In this document: positions 6,944-15,114 of the stretch, in pieces
How the letters are laid out: the number at the start of each line of letters is the position of its first letter
Numbering within the stretch: the first letter of the stretch is position 1
Source: DATMBL01 sp050735975
Lineage (GTDB): Bacteria; Desulfobacterota; Binatia; UBA9968
Direction: 5' to 3'
Length of the DNA stretch: 24,021 nucleotides
NCBI GenBank assembly: GCA_050735975.1
Contig: JBOHVS010000385.1
Span: 1-24,021 of the forward strand
Translations under genes and position numbers: made by a program
The notes under the pieces: model-generated
What the model saw: the letters and a program-made list of their open reading frames with translations, nothing else
Databases searched by the model: none
What the model was told of the DNA's origin: nothing

Positions 6944-8143
6944 CTATATCTCGAGAAACTGAGGGCAGTCAGTAAGGTTCCGGTTGCCTTTTTCCATCAC
7001 GAGCACGACGTCTTCGAGGCGCACACCGCCGGCTCCGAGGTAATAAAGACCGGGTTCCACCGTGACCACGTGGCCTTTTCTAAGAATCGCATCGACCGGA
7101 GCAATCCGCGGCGGCTCGTGAATGTCCAGACCCAGGCCGTGTCCCGTGCCATGGAAGAAGCCCTGCATTCTGCCATTGATCCGGCCGGTGGGGAATCCCT
7201 TCCGGGCAAATAGGTCGAGGATCTCCTGGTGGATCTCTTTCCCGTTCGCGCCGTCGCGGATCCTATCGAACCCGATCTGCTGGCCCGCTTGGACGGTCGC
7301 GTACATTTCCCTGAGTTTTTCGGACGCGCGCCCGCGCACGACGGTTCGACTCAGATCACCGAAGTAACCGGTCTTTTGCGAACGGGGGAAGATATCGAAA
7401 ATGATCGAAGTATCGACTTTGATCGGGCCGCTTCCCTCATGATGGGGATCGCAGCACTGGTTGCCGGACGAGATGATCGTATGGCTTGGCAGCCAGCCTT
7501 GCGCCATGATCGTGGTGTTGACGACGGTTTTGAGCCGCTCGGAGGTAAGCCGGCTGCCATTGAGATATAAGTAACGGTCGCGGCCGACCTTAGTTCTCTT
7601 GAGCGCCCGGATGCCGGCTTCGAGACCCAAAACCGCCACCCGGAGCGACTCGACTACGTGCTTCACCTCTTCGGCATTCTTGATTTCTCGCTCGGCAAAG
7701 AATGGGTCTCGTTTGATCTGAAGACTGAAGCCCTTTGCCCGCATCTGGTCGGCCAGAAGCGCCGGGAAATTTGCCGGAACAATCACCGAACGAATACCAC
7801 GCTCGCGAAACAAAAGGTCGAGAATATCGACCATTGTGGGGCCCGGACGGCCGCCGTTCCGGAGTTTCTTCTGATACTGCGACAGCGAGAGAACATGATC
7901 GACATCGGCCTGCTTCTTAGCGCGGTCGATCTCGAGATCGCTCATCACGACGTACTTTCTCTGTTTGTGCCGGAAAAAGATGAATGGATCGGGGACGAAA
8001 AGACCGGCCGCGTAGAGCATGTTTGAGTCGCCCTCGCTGGCCGCGACAAGCAGGATCGCCTGATCGTCTCTCAATCGCCGCCGTTGATCATGCGTCACCG
8101 GTGTTTTGTTTTCTTTGGGTCGAATGTTTTTCTTGTCAAACAT
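6944..8143 (-). CDS. M24-family metallopeptidase (Xaa-Pro aminopeptidase-like)
   Basis: A 399-residue member of the pita-bread M24B family, which remove an N-terminal residue before proline or cleave Xaa-Pro dipeptides. Residues 1-165 form the creatinase-like N-terminal domain and the rest the catalytic domain. All five dinuclear-metal ligands can be placed: D250 (IIFDIFP), D263 (FGDLSRT), H335 (HGTGHGLGLDIHE), E363 (TVEPGLY) and E377 (GVRLEDVV), with H331 as the additional active-site histidine. No signal peptide, so probably cytoplasmic. The ATG at 8143 has no strong ribosome binding site. Substrate cannot be chosen between Xaa-Pro aminopeptidase and prolidase from sequence alone. Confidence 0.9.
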   Translation of the reverse strand: MFDKKNIRPKENKTPVTHDQRRRLRDDQAILLVAASEGDSNMLYAAGLFVPDPFIFFRHKQRKYVVMSDLEIDRAKKQADVDHVLSLSQYQKKLRNGGRPGPTMVDILDLLFRERGIRSVIVPANFPALLADQMRAKGFSLQIKRDPFFAEREIKNAEEVKHVVESLRVAVLGLEAGIRALKRTKVGRDRYLYLNGSRLTSERLKTVVNTTIMAQGWLPSHTIISSGNQCCDPHHEGSGPIKVDTSIIFDIFPRSQKTGYFGDLSRTVVRGRASEKLREMYATVQAGQQIGFDRIRDGANGKEIHQEILDLFARKGFPTGRINGRMQGFFHGTGHGLGLDIHEPPRIAPVDAILRKGHVVTVEPGLYYLGAGGVRLEDVVLVMEKGNRNLTDCPQFLEI

Positions 8144-8177
8144 TTTTGCATATGGCGGTGCTCATAAGAATTTACAG

Positions 8178-8245
8178 ATCGGTCAAAAAGATCCCAGATG
8201 CGAGGCGATTGAGCGCAACGAAGCAGATGGGGCTTTTTCAACGAT
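8178..8245. repeat. Dispersed inverted repeat, copy 1
   Basis: The left arm ATCGGTCAAAAAGATCC (8178-8194) pairs with GGGGCTTTTTCAACGAT (8229-8245). Inside the left arm follows CAGATGCGAGGCG, which recurs at 20029-20061 and, inverted and with one change, near the right end of the element at 17361-17535. It lies between the M24 peptidase and the carboxylase promoter. Confidence 0.75.
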
Positions 8246-8313
8246 GTGTCAAAAGTATCAATTTCACCGCCTAACATCAAGGCGATGCGCGCCGTCCGAA
8301 TCGGCAAATTCTG

Positions 8314-8341
8314 TTGACACACCAGGCACTTCTGTTATTAT
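8314..8341 (+). promoter_or_regulatory. Sigma-70-like promoter of the acyl-CoA carboxylase operon
   Basis: TTGACA (8314-8319), a 16-base spacer and TATTAT (8336-8341, five of six). The predicted start near 8348 leaves a leader of about 50 bases before the ATG at 8398, which has AAGGA at 8383-8387 as ribosome binding site. Confidence 0.7.
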
Positions 8342-8397
8342 GCCCGCACCCGTGACGTGCCGAACCTCGACATCCCCTCTGTAAGGACCGTTTCTCC

Positions 8398-9948
8398 ATG
8401 GCGACATCAAATAATCTTGAAAAGCTCCGTGAGTTAAACCAGCGCGCCGAAGCCGGCGGCGGTGAGCAGAGAGCGCGGCGCCAGCACGAACAGGGAAAAC
8501 TCCTGGCGCGGGAGCGGCTGAACATCCTCCTGGACAGCGGCAGCTTCGTCGAGCTGGATCGCTTCAGGACGCACGACTGCACCGAGTTTGAAATGCAGGA
8601 GCAAAAGTTTCTTGGGGACGCGGTTGTGACAGGTTACGGCGCGATCGATGGCCGGCTGGTCTATGTCTATTCGCAAGACTTTACGATCTTCGGCGGCAGC
8701 CTCAGTTTGGTCGTGGCTGAAAAGATTTGTAAGGTAATGGACCTGGCAGTAAAAAACGGCGCTCCTATTATCGGTATCAATGACTCCGGCGGAGCGCGCA
8801 TCCAGGAGGGCGTCGCCAGCCTGGCCGGTTATGGCGAGATCTTCCAAAGGAACGTCATGGCGTCCGGCGTGGTGCCGCAGATATCCGCGATCATGGGGCC
8901 GTGCGCGGGAGGAGCGGTCTATTCGCCGGCGATTACGGATTTTATCTTCATGGTGAAGACGAACAGCTACATGTTCATCACCGGACCGGACGTGATCAAG
9001 GCCGTGACACACGAAGAAGTGACAAAAGAAACTTTGGGCGGCGCTGAAACGCACACGGCCAAGAGCGGGGTTGCTCACTTTGCCGCCAATACGGAGAAAG
9101 ATTGTTTGCTTATGATTCGGGAAGTCATGAGTTTTCTGCCGAGCAACAATCAAGAGGATCCTCCGTTCCGCCCCACGAGCGACGATCCGCTGCGGCGCGA
9201 TAAAAGACTCAAAGATCTGGTCCCCGATAACCCTAATCGTCCGTATGACATGAAGGAGCTCGTCAAGGCGGTCGTCGACGAGGGTTATTTCTATGAAGTT
9301 CAGCGCGATTTCGCTCCCAATTTGTTGATTGGACTCGCACGCCTGGGCGGGCGTTCGACCGGCATTGTCGCGAACCAGCCGGCGAGCCTCGCGGGCTGCC
9401 TTGATATCAACGCGTCAATCAAGGGCGCTCGCTTCATTCGATTTTGTGACTGCTTCAATATTCCGCTTGTGACTTTTGTCGATGTGCCGGGTTTTTTACC
9501 AGGCACTTCGCAGGAATACGATGGGATTATCCGCCACGGCGCGAAGCTCCTGTACGCTTACGCCGAAGCCACGGTACCGAAGGTGACCGTGGTTACACGC
9601 AAAGCTTACGGCGGCGGTTATATCGTCATGTCAAGTAAACATCTGCGCGGTGATATCAACCTGGCATATCCCACTGGCGAGATCGCGGTCATGGGACCCG
9701 AGGGGGCGATCAGCATTGTCTTTCGTGAAGCATTGCAAAAAGCGGCTGATCCAGCGGAGGCTCGCGATGAAATGGTGCGCCAATATCGCGATAAATTTGC
9801 CAACCCATTTAAAGCGGCTGAACAAGGCTACATCGACGCAGTGATCTATCCGGAAGACACTCGGCCCACGCTCATTCGCTCTCTGGAGATGCTCAAAAAC
9901 AAACAAGACACCAACCCGCCAAAGAAGCATGGAAATATACCTCTCTGA
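8398..9948 (+). CDS. Acyl-CoA carboxylase carboxyltransferase (beta) subunit, PccB/AccD5 type
   Basis: A 516-residue carboxyltransferase that moves CO2 from carboxybiotin to an acyl-CoA. Two crotonase-fold halves are present, with the oxyanion-hole segments GINDSGGARIQEG (126-138) and MGPCAGGAVYSPA (166-178) in the first half and YGGGYIVMSSKHLRGDINLAYPTGEIAVMGPEGA (404-437) in the second. The length suits the PccB family. At the substrate-specificity position, where propionyl-CoA carboxylases usually carry Asp (GGAYDVM), this protein has I409 (GGGYIVM). In Streptomyces this position influences acetyl- versus propionyl-CoA preference, so acetyl-CoA use is plausible but unproven. It is the first gene of a three-gene operon with biotin carboxylase and carrier protein. 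Confidence 0.93.
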   Translation: MATSNNLEKLRELNQRAEAGGGEQRARRQHEQGKLLARERLNILLDSGSFVELDRFRTHDCTEFEMQEQKFLGDAVVTGYGAIDGRLVYVYSQDFTIFGGSLSLVVAEKICKVMDLAVKNGAPIIGINDSGGARIQEGVASLAGYGEIFQRNVMASGVVPQISAIMGPCAGGAVYSPAITDFIFMVKTNSYMFITGPDVIKAVTHEEVTKETLGGAETHTAKSGVAHFAANTEKDCLLMIREVMSFLPSNNQEDPPFRPTSDDPLRRDKRLKDLVPDNPNRPYDMKELVKAVVDEGYFYEVQRDFAPNLLIGLARLGGRSTGIVANQPASLAGCLDINASIKGARFIRFCDCFNIPLVTFVDVPGFLPGTSQEYDGIIRHGAKLLYAYAEATVPKVTVVTRKAYGGGYIVMSSKHLRGDINLAYPTGEIAVMGPEGAISIVFREALQKAADPAEARDEMVRQYRDKFANPFKAAEQGYIDAVIYPEDTRPTLIRSLEMLKNKQDTNPPKKHGNIPL

Positions 9949-10080
9949 AGAAGCAGAGACAGAGACGGAGCAAGAAAGAGAGACAGAGACAGAGAAAAAA
10001 CCAAAAAACAGGAGACAGAAATTTGAGACAGCGGCAGAGGGTGCGCGGTCTCTATATCTGATATCTCTGTCTGATCGACC
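9949..10080 (+). other. Purine-rich GAGACA-repeat spacer inside the carboxylase operon
   Basis: A 132-base spacer between the carboxyltransferase and biotin carboxylase genes. It is dominated by variations on AGAGACAGAGAC (9955-10045) and ends in CTCTGTCT (10065-10072), which can pair with several AGACAGAG copies such as 9981-9988. There is no open frame and no good Shine-Dalgarno before the ATG at 10081, so the fold could set the translation rate of the biotin carboxylase. Confidence 0.5.
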
Positions 10081-11628
10081 ATGTTCAAACGCATCTTGAT
10101 CGCCAACCGGGGTGAGATCGCAGTCCGTGTTGCTCGCGCCTGCCGGGAGCTGGACATCGAGACCGTAGCGGTCTACTCAGAAGCCGACCGTGAATCTCTG
10201 CACGTCAAGTATGCAGACTATGCCTACCCGATCGGCCCCGCTCCTTCCACCCTGAGCTACTTATGCAGCGACCGCATCATCGAGGTCGCAAATAAGAGCA
10301 GAGCCGAGGCCATTCACCCCGGGTATGGTTTCCTGGCTGAAAACGCTGAGTTCGCGCAACGCTGCCGAAAAGAAGGCATCGTTTTCATCGGCCCATCGCC
10401 GGAAGTCATCGATCAAATGGGCGATAAGGTGAAAGCACGGCAAATTATGAAAGCTGCGGGCGTGCCGGTCGTCCCCGGATCGGATGGCATCCTGACGTCT
10501 GAAGAAGAGGTTTTGAAAACGGCTGAACTGACGGGCTATCCGTTCATGCTCAAGGCTGTGGCGGGTGGAGGCGGCAAGGGGTTGCGGCTGGTCCGATCGC
10601 CGCGGGAGGTTTCATCGGCTTATCGCGCGGTCGGTTCGGAAGCGGCATCGTCCTTTGGGGACCCAAGACTCTACGTCGAAAAGTATATCGAGAAACCGCG
10701 GCACGTCGAGATTCAAATTCTTGCCGATAAGTACGGGCGGGTTATTCATCTCTACGACCGCGAGTGCTCGATCCAGCGGCGCCACCAGAAGATTATAGAA
10801 GAATCACCGGCCCCCGGGCTGGACGATCGCACGCGGCGGCGTATAGGCCGGATTGCGATCCAGGGCGCGAGGGCGGTCGGTTACGTCGGCGCCGGCACTC
10901 TCGAGTTCCTTTTGGATCAAGACCGCAACTTCTATTTTTTGGAGATGAACACCCGGCTCCAGGTTGAACACGCCGTCACCGAAAGAGTGGTGGGCATAGA
11001 TCTCGTGAAGGCGCAAATCGAGGTTGCCGCCGGCGGGTACCTGCCATGGCGGCAGCGGCATATCAATCAAACAGGCCATGCAATCGAGTGCCGGATCTAT
11101 GCTGAGGATGCTGAAGCCGATTTCATGCCGTTCCCCGGCAAAATCGAAGGGCTGCGCCTGCCTGAAGGCCTCGGAATAAGGAATGACTGCGGCGTTTACG
11201 AAGGGGCCGAGGTGCCGATTTATTATGATCCCATGATCGCCAAGCTGATTGTTTGGGGAGAGAATCGGGTCGAATGCATTCTCCGGATGCGGCGCGCTCT
11301 GCGCGAGTATCAGGTGCGCGGTATCAAGACCAATATCTCTTTTCACCAGTGGATCGTTCGCCACCCACGATTCATGTCCGGTGACTTCAGCACCGCGTTT
11401 ATCGACGAAGAATATCAATCAACGAGCAAAAAGGAGCTTTACCCGCATAAAGAGATTGCATTGGCTTCCGCCGCCATCGCGGCGCTGCACCGGGAGCAGG
11501 AAACAACGCTGCGGCTGCTTGCCGAAGGGGCAGCGGAACCATCGAAATGGCGCGAGCAGGGAAAAAGAAAGTCGTTGCGCGGGCCCGCTTCGGCCCGCGG
11601 CAATGGGTGGCGGCGCTTCCATAAATAG
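10081..11628 (+). CDS. Biotin carboxylase subunit (AccC/PccA-type)
   Basis: A 515-residue ATP-grasp enzyme that carboxylates biotin with ATP and bicarbonate. Catalytic residues line up with E. coli AccC almost number for number: K116, K158, the glycine loop AGGGGKG (161-167), H208, E275, E288, N290, R292, E296 and R338. The core ends near residue 450; the last 60 or so residues are basic and unlike typical AccC (about 450 residues) and lack a biotin attachment motif, which sits instead on the next gene. The ATG has a poor ribosome binding site and follows the GAGACA-rich spacer. The carrier gene follows after six bases. Confidence 0.95.
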   Translation: MFKRILIANRGEIAVRVARACRELDIETVAVYSEADRESLHVKYADYAYPIGPAPSTLSYLCSDRIIEVANKSRAEAIHPGYGFLAENAEFAQRCRKEGIVFIGPSPEVIDQMGDKVKARQIMKAAGVPVVPGSDGILTSEEEVLKTAELTGYPFMLKAVAGGGGKGLRLVRSPREVSSAYRAVGSEAASSFGDPRLYVEKYIEKPRHVEIQILADKYGRVIHLYDRECSIQRRHQKIIEESPAPGLDDRTRRRIGRIAIQGARAVGYVGAGTLEFLLDQDRNFYFLEMNTRLQVEHAVTERVVGIDLVKAQIEVAAGGYLPWRQRHINQTGHAIECRIYAEDAEADFMPFPGKIEGLRLPEGLGIRNDCGVYEGAEVPIYYDPMIAKLIVWGENRVECILRMRRALREYQVRGIKTNISFHQWIVRHPRFMSGDFSTAFIDEEYQSTSKKELYPHKEIALASAAIAALHREQETTLRLLAEGAAEPSKWREQGKRKSLRGPASARGNGWRRFHK

Positions 11629-11634
11629 GTCGCT

Positions 11635-12138
11635 ATGACGTTCATCGCGCGTCTCGGTGAGCAGACATACACTGTCGAGATCGAAGAGATCGGAAAGTCT
11701 ATCTATAAGGTGGCGGTCGATGGGAACGAGTTCCTAGTCGACGGCAAAAAGACGGGGCACACCAACTATTCTCTCATCGTCGATAATCGCTCGTTTGAGA
11801 TCGAAGTCGACAATAGCGAAGACGAGTACCGGGTCCTGGTTGACGGGCGCAACTACCGGGTTAATCTCATCGATGAGCGGCGCGCGCGCGTCGACGGCGC
11901 AGAGGGAGGCATCCAACTGCAAGGGCGCCAGACGGTCTCGGTGCCGATGCCCGGAAGGGTAACTGCCGTGCTTGTGGCGCAAGGGGACACTGTGGAAAAA
12001 GGGCAGGGACTCGTCATCGTCGAAGCGATGAAGATGGAAAACGAGGTTCGCAGCCCGGTCGCCGGCGAGGTAAAAGAGATAAAGGTAAAGCCTGGAGAGG
12101 CCGTCGAAGGAGGAGCAGCCCTTTTAATCATAGAGTAA
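11635..12138 (+). CDS. Biotin carboxyl carrier protein subunit of acyl-CoA carboxylase
   Basis: A 167-residue carrier. Residues 100-167 are a biotinyl domain with EAMKMENEV, in which K133 is the lysine that BirA biotinylates, and the flanking SVPMPGRVTAVLVAQGDTVEKGQ and SPVAGEVKEIKVKPGEAVEGG hairpins. Residues 1-90 are beta-rich (YTVEIEEIGKSIYKVAVDGNEFLVDG) and resemble the linker region between the biotin carboxylase and biotinyl domains of fused acyl-CoA carboxylase alpha chains, so here the alpha chain is split in two genes. It lies six bases after the biotin carboxylase and ends the operon. Confidence 0.93.
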   Translation: MTFIARLGEQTYTVEIEEIGKSIYKVAVDGNEFLVDGKKTGHTNYSLIVDNRSFEIEVDNSEDEYRVLVDGRNYRVNLIDERRARVDGAEGGIQLQGRQTVSVPMPGRVTAVLVAQGDTVEKGQGLVIVEAMKMENEVRSPVAGEVKEIKVKPGEAVEGGAALLIIE

Positions 12139-12198
12139 GGCATTTTTTTAGAAACAATTCTTGTCGGCGTATTTCTTTCATGCTATGGAAACTACGAA

Positions 12199-12798
12199 AT
12201 GATTCCGAAAAAATGCTTTTTTACTAAAGGAGTCGGCGTTCACAAGGAAAGGTTGGCTTCGTTCGAGCTTGCGTTGCGAATGGCAGGTCTCGCATACTGC
12301 AACCTGGTACTGGTTTCCAGCATTTATCCGCCCGGCTGCAAGCGGATCTCCAAAGAAGAGGGAATCAAGCTCCTGCGCCCGGGCGAAATTGTCTTCTGCG
12401 TCTATGATCGAGAGAGTACGAACGAGCCGAACCGCCTGGTTGCGGCCTCGGTTGGGGTGGCCATCCCTTCCGACGAAAGTCAGCACGGTTACCTTTCGGA
12501 ACATCACTCCTTCGGCGAAACCGACGAGAAGGCCGGTGACTACGCCGAGGACCTCGCTGCGAGCATGCTTGCGACAACCTTGGGCATAGAATTCAATCCG
12601 GATACTGCCTGGGACGAGCGCGAGCAACTTTTCAAAATGTCGGAAAAGATCGTCCGCACCTCCAATATCACGCAGTCGGCTATCGGCAACAAAGACGGGC
12701 TTTGGACCACGGTCTTTTCTGCTTGCGTTTTCATCAACGACGACAACAAGTCGAACGGGACGCCGATGCCATCGAATTCGTCTGCCGAAAGCAAATAG
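12199..12798 (+). CDS. pdaD: Pyruvoyl-dependent arginine decarboxylase
   Basis: A 199-residue proenzyme that converts arginine to agmatine, the entry to polyamine synthesis. The self-cleavage site is NLVLVSSIYPPGC: cleavage between S40 and S41 would give a beta chain of 40 residues and an alpha chain beginning with a pyruvoyl group from S41, as in Methanocaldococcus PvlArgDC. SEHHSFGETDEKAGDYAEDLAASML (99-123) carries the conserved acidic active-site region. The ATG at 12199 is chosen by the conserved N-terminus; the ribosome binding site is weak. It stands alone, downstream of the carboxylase operon and convergent with tatC. Confidence 0.92.
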   Translation: MIPKKCFFTKGVGVHKERLASFELALRMAGLAYCNLVLVSSIYPPGCKRISKEEGIKLLRPGEIVFCVYDRESTNEPNRLVAASVGVAIPSDESQHGYLSEHHSFGETDEKAGDYAEDLAASMLATTLGIEFNPDTAWDEREQLFKMSEKIVRTSNITQSAIGNKDGLWTTVFSACVFINDDNKSNGTPMPSNSSAESK

Positions 12799-12817
12799 AA
12801 GCCTCGTGTCGGGTGTT

Positions 12818-13573
12818 TTATTCCGATGCCTTCGGCCGCGCGAAATAGGCAATGCCGATGCTGATGCCGTAGAGAACAGCAAAGGGCACCATTAGCAAAA
12901 GCTGAGAAATGAGATCGGGAGGGGTCAAAACGGCCGCTAATACGGCGATCAGGATGACCGCGTAACGACTGTGGTGGATGAGAAATCTGTGGTCCACCAA
13001 GCCCACGCGCGCGAGAAAGTAGATGACCACAGGAAGCTCGAACATGATGCCGAAGGCCAGGACGAGCCGGGAGGCCACCGATAGGTACTCCGCGATACGT
13101 ATGGTCGGTTGTACGTTGATCGCTTCATACCTCTGCAGGAGAAAGTAGAGCCCGTGCTGCAACACGATTTGGTAGCACAAGCCTGCGCCGGCAAGAAAGA
13201 AGAACGAACCAAAAAGCACAAAGCTGCGCGTGTAACGCTTCTCGTGCTCGTATAGACCCGGAGCGACGAACTGCCAGCCCTGCCACAGCAGAATCGGCAG
13301 GGTAACGACAATCGCCGCCGCAAAGGAAACCTTCATTTTCGTAAAGAAAGCTTCGGTGACGGCGGTGCCGATCAGTACCAGGCCAGCTACCTCCACCCTG
13401 CTAAGCGGCTCGACGAGGACTGAAAAGATTTGATCGGCGAACTGGAAGCAGGCGATGAACGCGACAGCGAGGGCTGAGCAAGACTTGATCAGGCGGGAAC
13501 GAAGTTCCTCCAGATGGGAGGTAAAGGGCATCTGGACATCGGTAGCCTGCCCAGTGCTTTCGCCAGCGCTCAC
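12818..13573 (-). CDS. tatC: Sec-independent protein translocase TatC
   Basis: A 251-residue inner-membrane receptor of the twin-arginine pathway, which exports folded proteins. Six hydrophobic segments are visible. Family marks are HLEELRSRL (20-28) at the cytoplasmic N-terminus, FVAPGLYEHEKR (102-113), E179 in FGIMFELPVVIYFLARVGLV (174-193) and TPPD (217-220). The start is GTG at 13573, overlapping the TGA of the upstream tatA in GTGA, which implies translational coupling. Confidence 0.96.
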   Translation of the reverse strand: MSAGESTGQATDVQMPFTSHLEELRSRLIKSCSALAVAFIACFQFADQIFSVLVEPLSRVEVAGLVLIGTAVTEAFFTKMKVSFAAAIVVTLPILLWQGWQFVAPGLYEHEKRYTRSFVLFGSFFFLAGAGLCYQIVLQHGLYFLLQRYEAINVQPTIRIAEYLSVASRLVLAFGIMFELPVVIYFLARVGLVDHRFLIHHSRYAVILIAVLAAVLTPPDLISQLLLMVPFAVLYGISIGIAYFARPKASE

Positions 13574-13854
13574 TTTTTCTCTGGAGACTCTGGAGAGGGA
13601 GTTGAATCGTTGGCGGAGGAGGGTTCAGCTGGTTTTTCCAAAAACGGATCGTCCTTTGAGGCGGTTTGGGGCGGGGAATCTTCGATCCCCTGCTCCATTT
13701 GTTGGAATTCGTCTTTAAGCTCGTCGGTCGCCCGGCGCAATTCCGCTATCCCCTTCCCGAGGGCTCGGGCAAGCTCCGGGAGCTTCTTTGGCCCCAAAAC
13801 AATAAGGGCCAAAGCTAAAATCACCAACAGTTCTGGCATGCCGATGCCGAACAT
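13570..13854 (-). CDS. tatA: Twin-arginine translocase subunit TatA/TatB
   Basis: A 94-residue protein with a short N-terminal membrane helix (MFGIGMPELLVILALALIVL), the hinge GPKKLPELARALGKG, an amphipathic helix and a polar, proline- and serine-rich tail. This is the TatA/TatB architecture; TatA and TatB are hard to separate here, and it is the only such gene in the window. The frame could extend 15 codons upstream, but the ATG at 13854 has GGAGG at 13860-13864, five bases away, and gives the usual family N-terminus. It overlaps tatC by four bases. Confidence 0.93.
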   Translation of the reverse strand: MFGIGMPELLVILALALIVLGPKKLPELARALGKGIAELRRATDELKDEFQQMEQGIEDSPPQTASKDDPFLEKPAEPSSANDSTPSPESPEKK

Positions 13855-14025
13855 CTCATCCTCCACGCATAAGCTATGTGATTTTTTTCGGGTTGGCAAG
13901 TTAACGTTTGTAGTGCGTTAGTCGCGGCCCGCAGCAAACCGGTGGCAGGAATGGATATTCTTTGACCGAGTTGACCAAAGTGTGCCGGTTTTGCGCCACC
14001 AGCCAATCGGTGCTAGGGTTTACTC

Positions 14026-15054
14026 ATGGCGCAAACGGCAGTGGTTGTCGATCGAGATTATCTAAAGCACGACCCAGGCGACGGCCACCCGGAACGACCT
14101 GAGCGCATTCGTATCCTTCTCGATTTGGCCGAGGATCTCGATCGCCAACGCTTTAACTTGCTGCCGCCAAAAGCCGCGACCAAAGCGGATATCGAGTCCC
14201 AGCACGGGGTCGAGTACGTGGCTCTCGTCGAGTCGACTTCGAAGACTAACCGGTATGCGTTGGACGGTGACACCACTACGTCCCGGGATTCTTTCGGCGT
14301 GGGATTGCTCGCTGTCGGAGGCTTTTTGCGGCTCCTGGACTCCATTGCGGCCGGCGAGAACCGAAACGGCTTCGCGTTGGTGCGCCCTCCCGGGCATCAC
14401 GCGCTCAAGAATCGCGCCATGGGTTTTTGCCTCTTTAACACGATAGCGATCGGGGCGGATTACCTGAAGCGGAATTACGGCGCGAAGAAGATCTTGATCA
14501 TGGACTGGGACGTGCACCATGGTAACGGCACTCAGGATGCTTTTTACGACGATCCGTCGGTGCTGTTTATCTCGACCCATCAATTCCCTTTCTACCCGGG
14601 TACAGGGGCAATGAACGAAGTGGGCGCGCGCGGGGGAGAGGGTTTTACCATAAACATCCCGCTTCCCGCCGGCTGCGGCGATGGTGAGTATCTCCAGGTC
14701 TTCAATGATATCGTGCTGCCGTCGGCTGAGAAATTCGAGCCTGAGTGGATCTTGGTTTCGGCCGGTTTCGATCCGCACCGGCGCGACCCATTGGGCGGAA
14801 TGGGAGTCACTGAAGAAGGATTCGCTCAGATGGCCCGCCGGCTGCTTCGGCTGGCGGACCGTTATGCAGACGGCAGGATCGCTTTCTTGCTTGAAGGCGG
14901 GTATGATCTAACCGGGCTGCGTAAATCCGTTGCGGCCGTGCTCGAAGCTCTTCCAACGGGCGCGCAGAAACAGGATGGACACCCTGCGTTCGATGGCGCC
15001 AAAATTCAACCGCTGATTCGCCGAATCCGGCAAGTTCACGAACAGTACCGATAA
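14026..15054 (+). CDS. Class II histone deacetylase-like / acetoin-utilisation-type amidohydrolase
   Basis: A 342-residue zinc hydrolase of the HDAC/AcuC/acetylpolyamine amidohydrolase superfamily. The charge-relay pair is H124-H125 (RPPGHHA). The zinc ligands are D162 and H164 (DWDVHHGNGTQ) and D249 (SAGFDPHRRDPLGG). The transition-state tyrosine is in LEGGYDL near residue 306. STHQFPFYPGTG is typical of the class II-like bacterial members. Substrates could be acetylated protein lysines, acetylpolyamines or other acetyl amides; the nearby arginine decarboxylase makes a polyamine link possible but not shown. It is divergent from tatA and precedes fabF by 60 bases. Confidence 0.92.
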   Translation: MAQTAVVVDRDYLKHDPGDGHPERPERIRILLDLAEDLDRQRFNLLPPKAATKADIESQHGVEYVALVESTSKTNRYALDGDTTTSRDSFGVGLLAVGGFLRLLDSIAAGENRNGFALVRPPGHHALKNRAMGFCLFNTIAIGADYLKRNYGAKKILIMDWDVHHGNGTQDAFYDDPSVLFISTHQFPFYPGTGAMNEVGARGGEGFTINIPLPAGCGDGEYLQVFNDIVLPSAEKFEPEWILVSAGFDPHRRDPLGGMGVTEEGFAQMARRLLRLADRYADGRIAFLLEGGYDLTGLRKSVAAVLEALPTGAQKQDGHPAFDGAKIQPLIRRIRQVHEQYR

Positions 15055-15114
15055 AAAACTATTGATCCCCGGGCCGGTCTGATTTATCTAATGGATCTAT
15101 CACGGAGAATAGCT

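Noticed and set aside
8434..9153. Minus-strand open frame opposite the carboxyltransferase gene
   Set aside because: The sense strand encodes a complete carboxyltransferase; the antisense translation has no recognisable features.
13855..13899. Upstream in-frame start for tatA
   Set aside because: It would add 15 residues not typical of TatA and has no ribosome binding site, whereas GGAGG lies five bases before the ATG at 13854.
14062..14778. Minus-strand open frame opposite the HDAC-like gene
   Set aside because: The sense strand keeps all zinc ligands and motifs of the HDAC family; the antisense frame is a by-product of codon bias.
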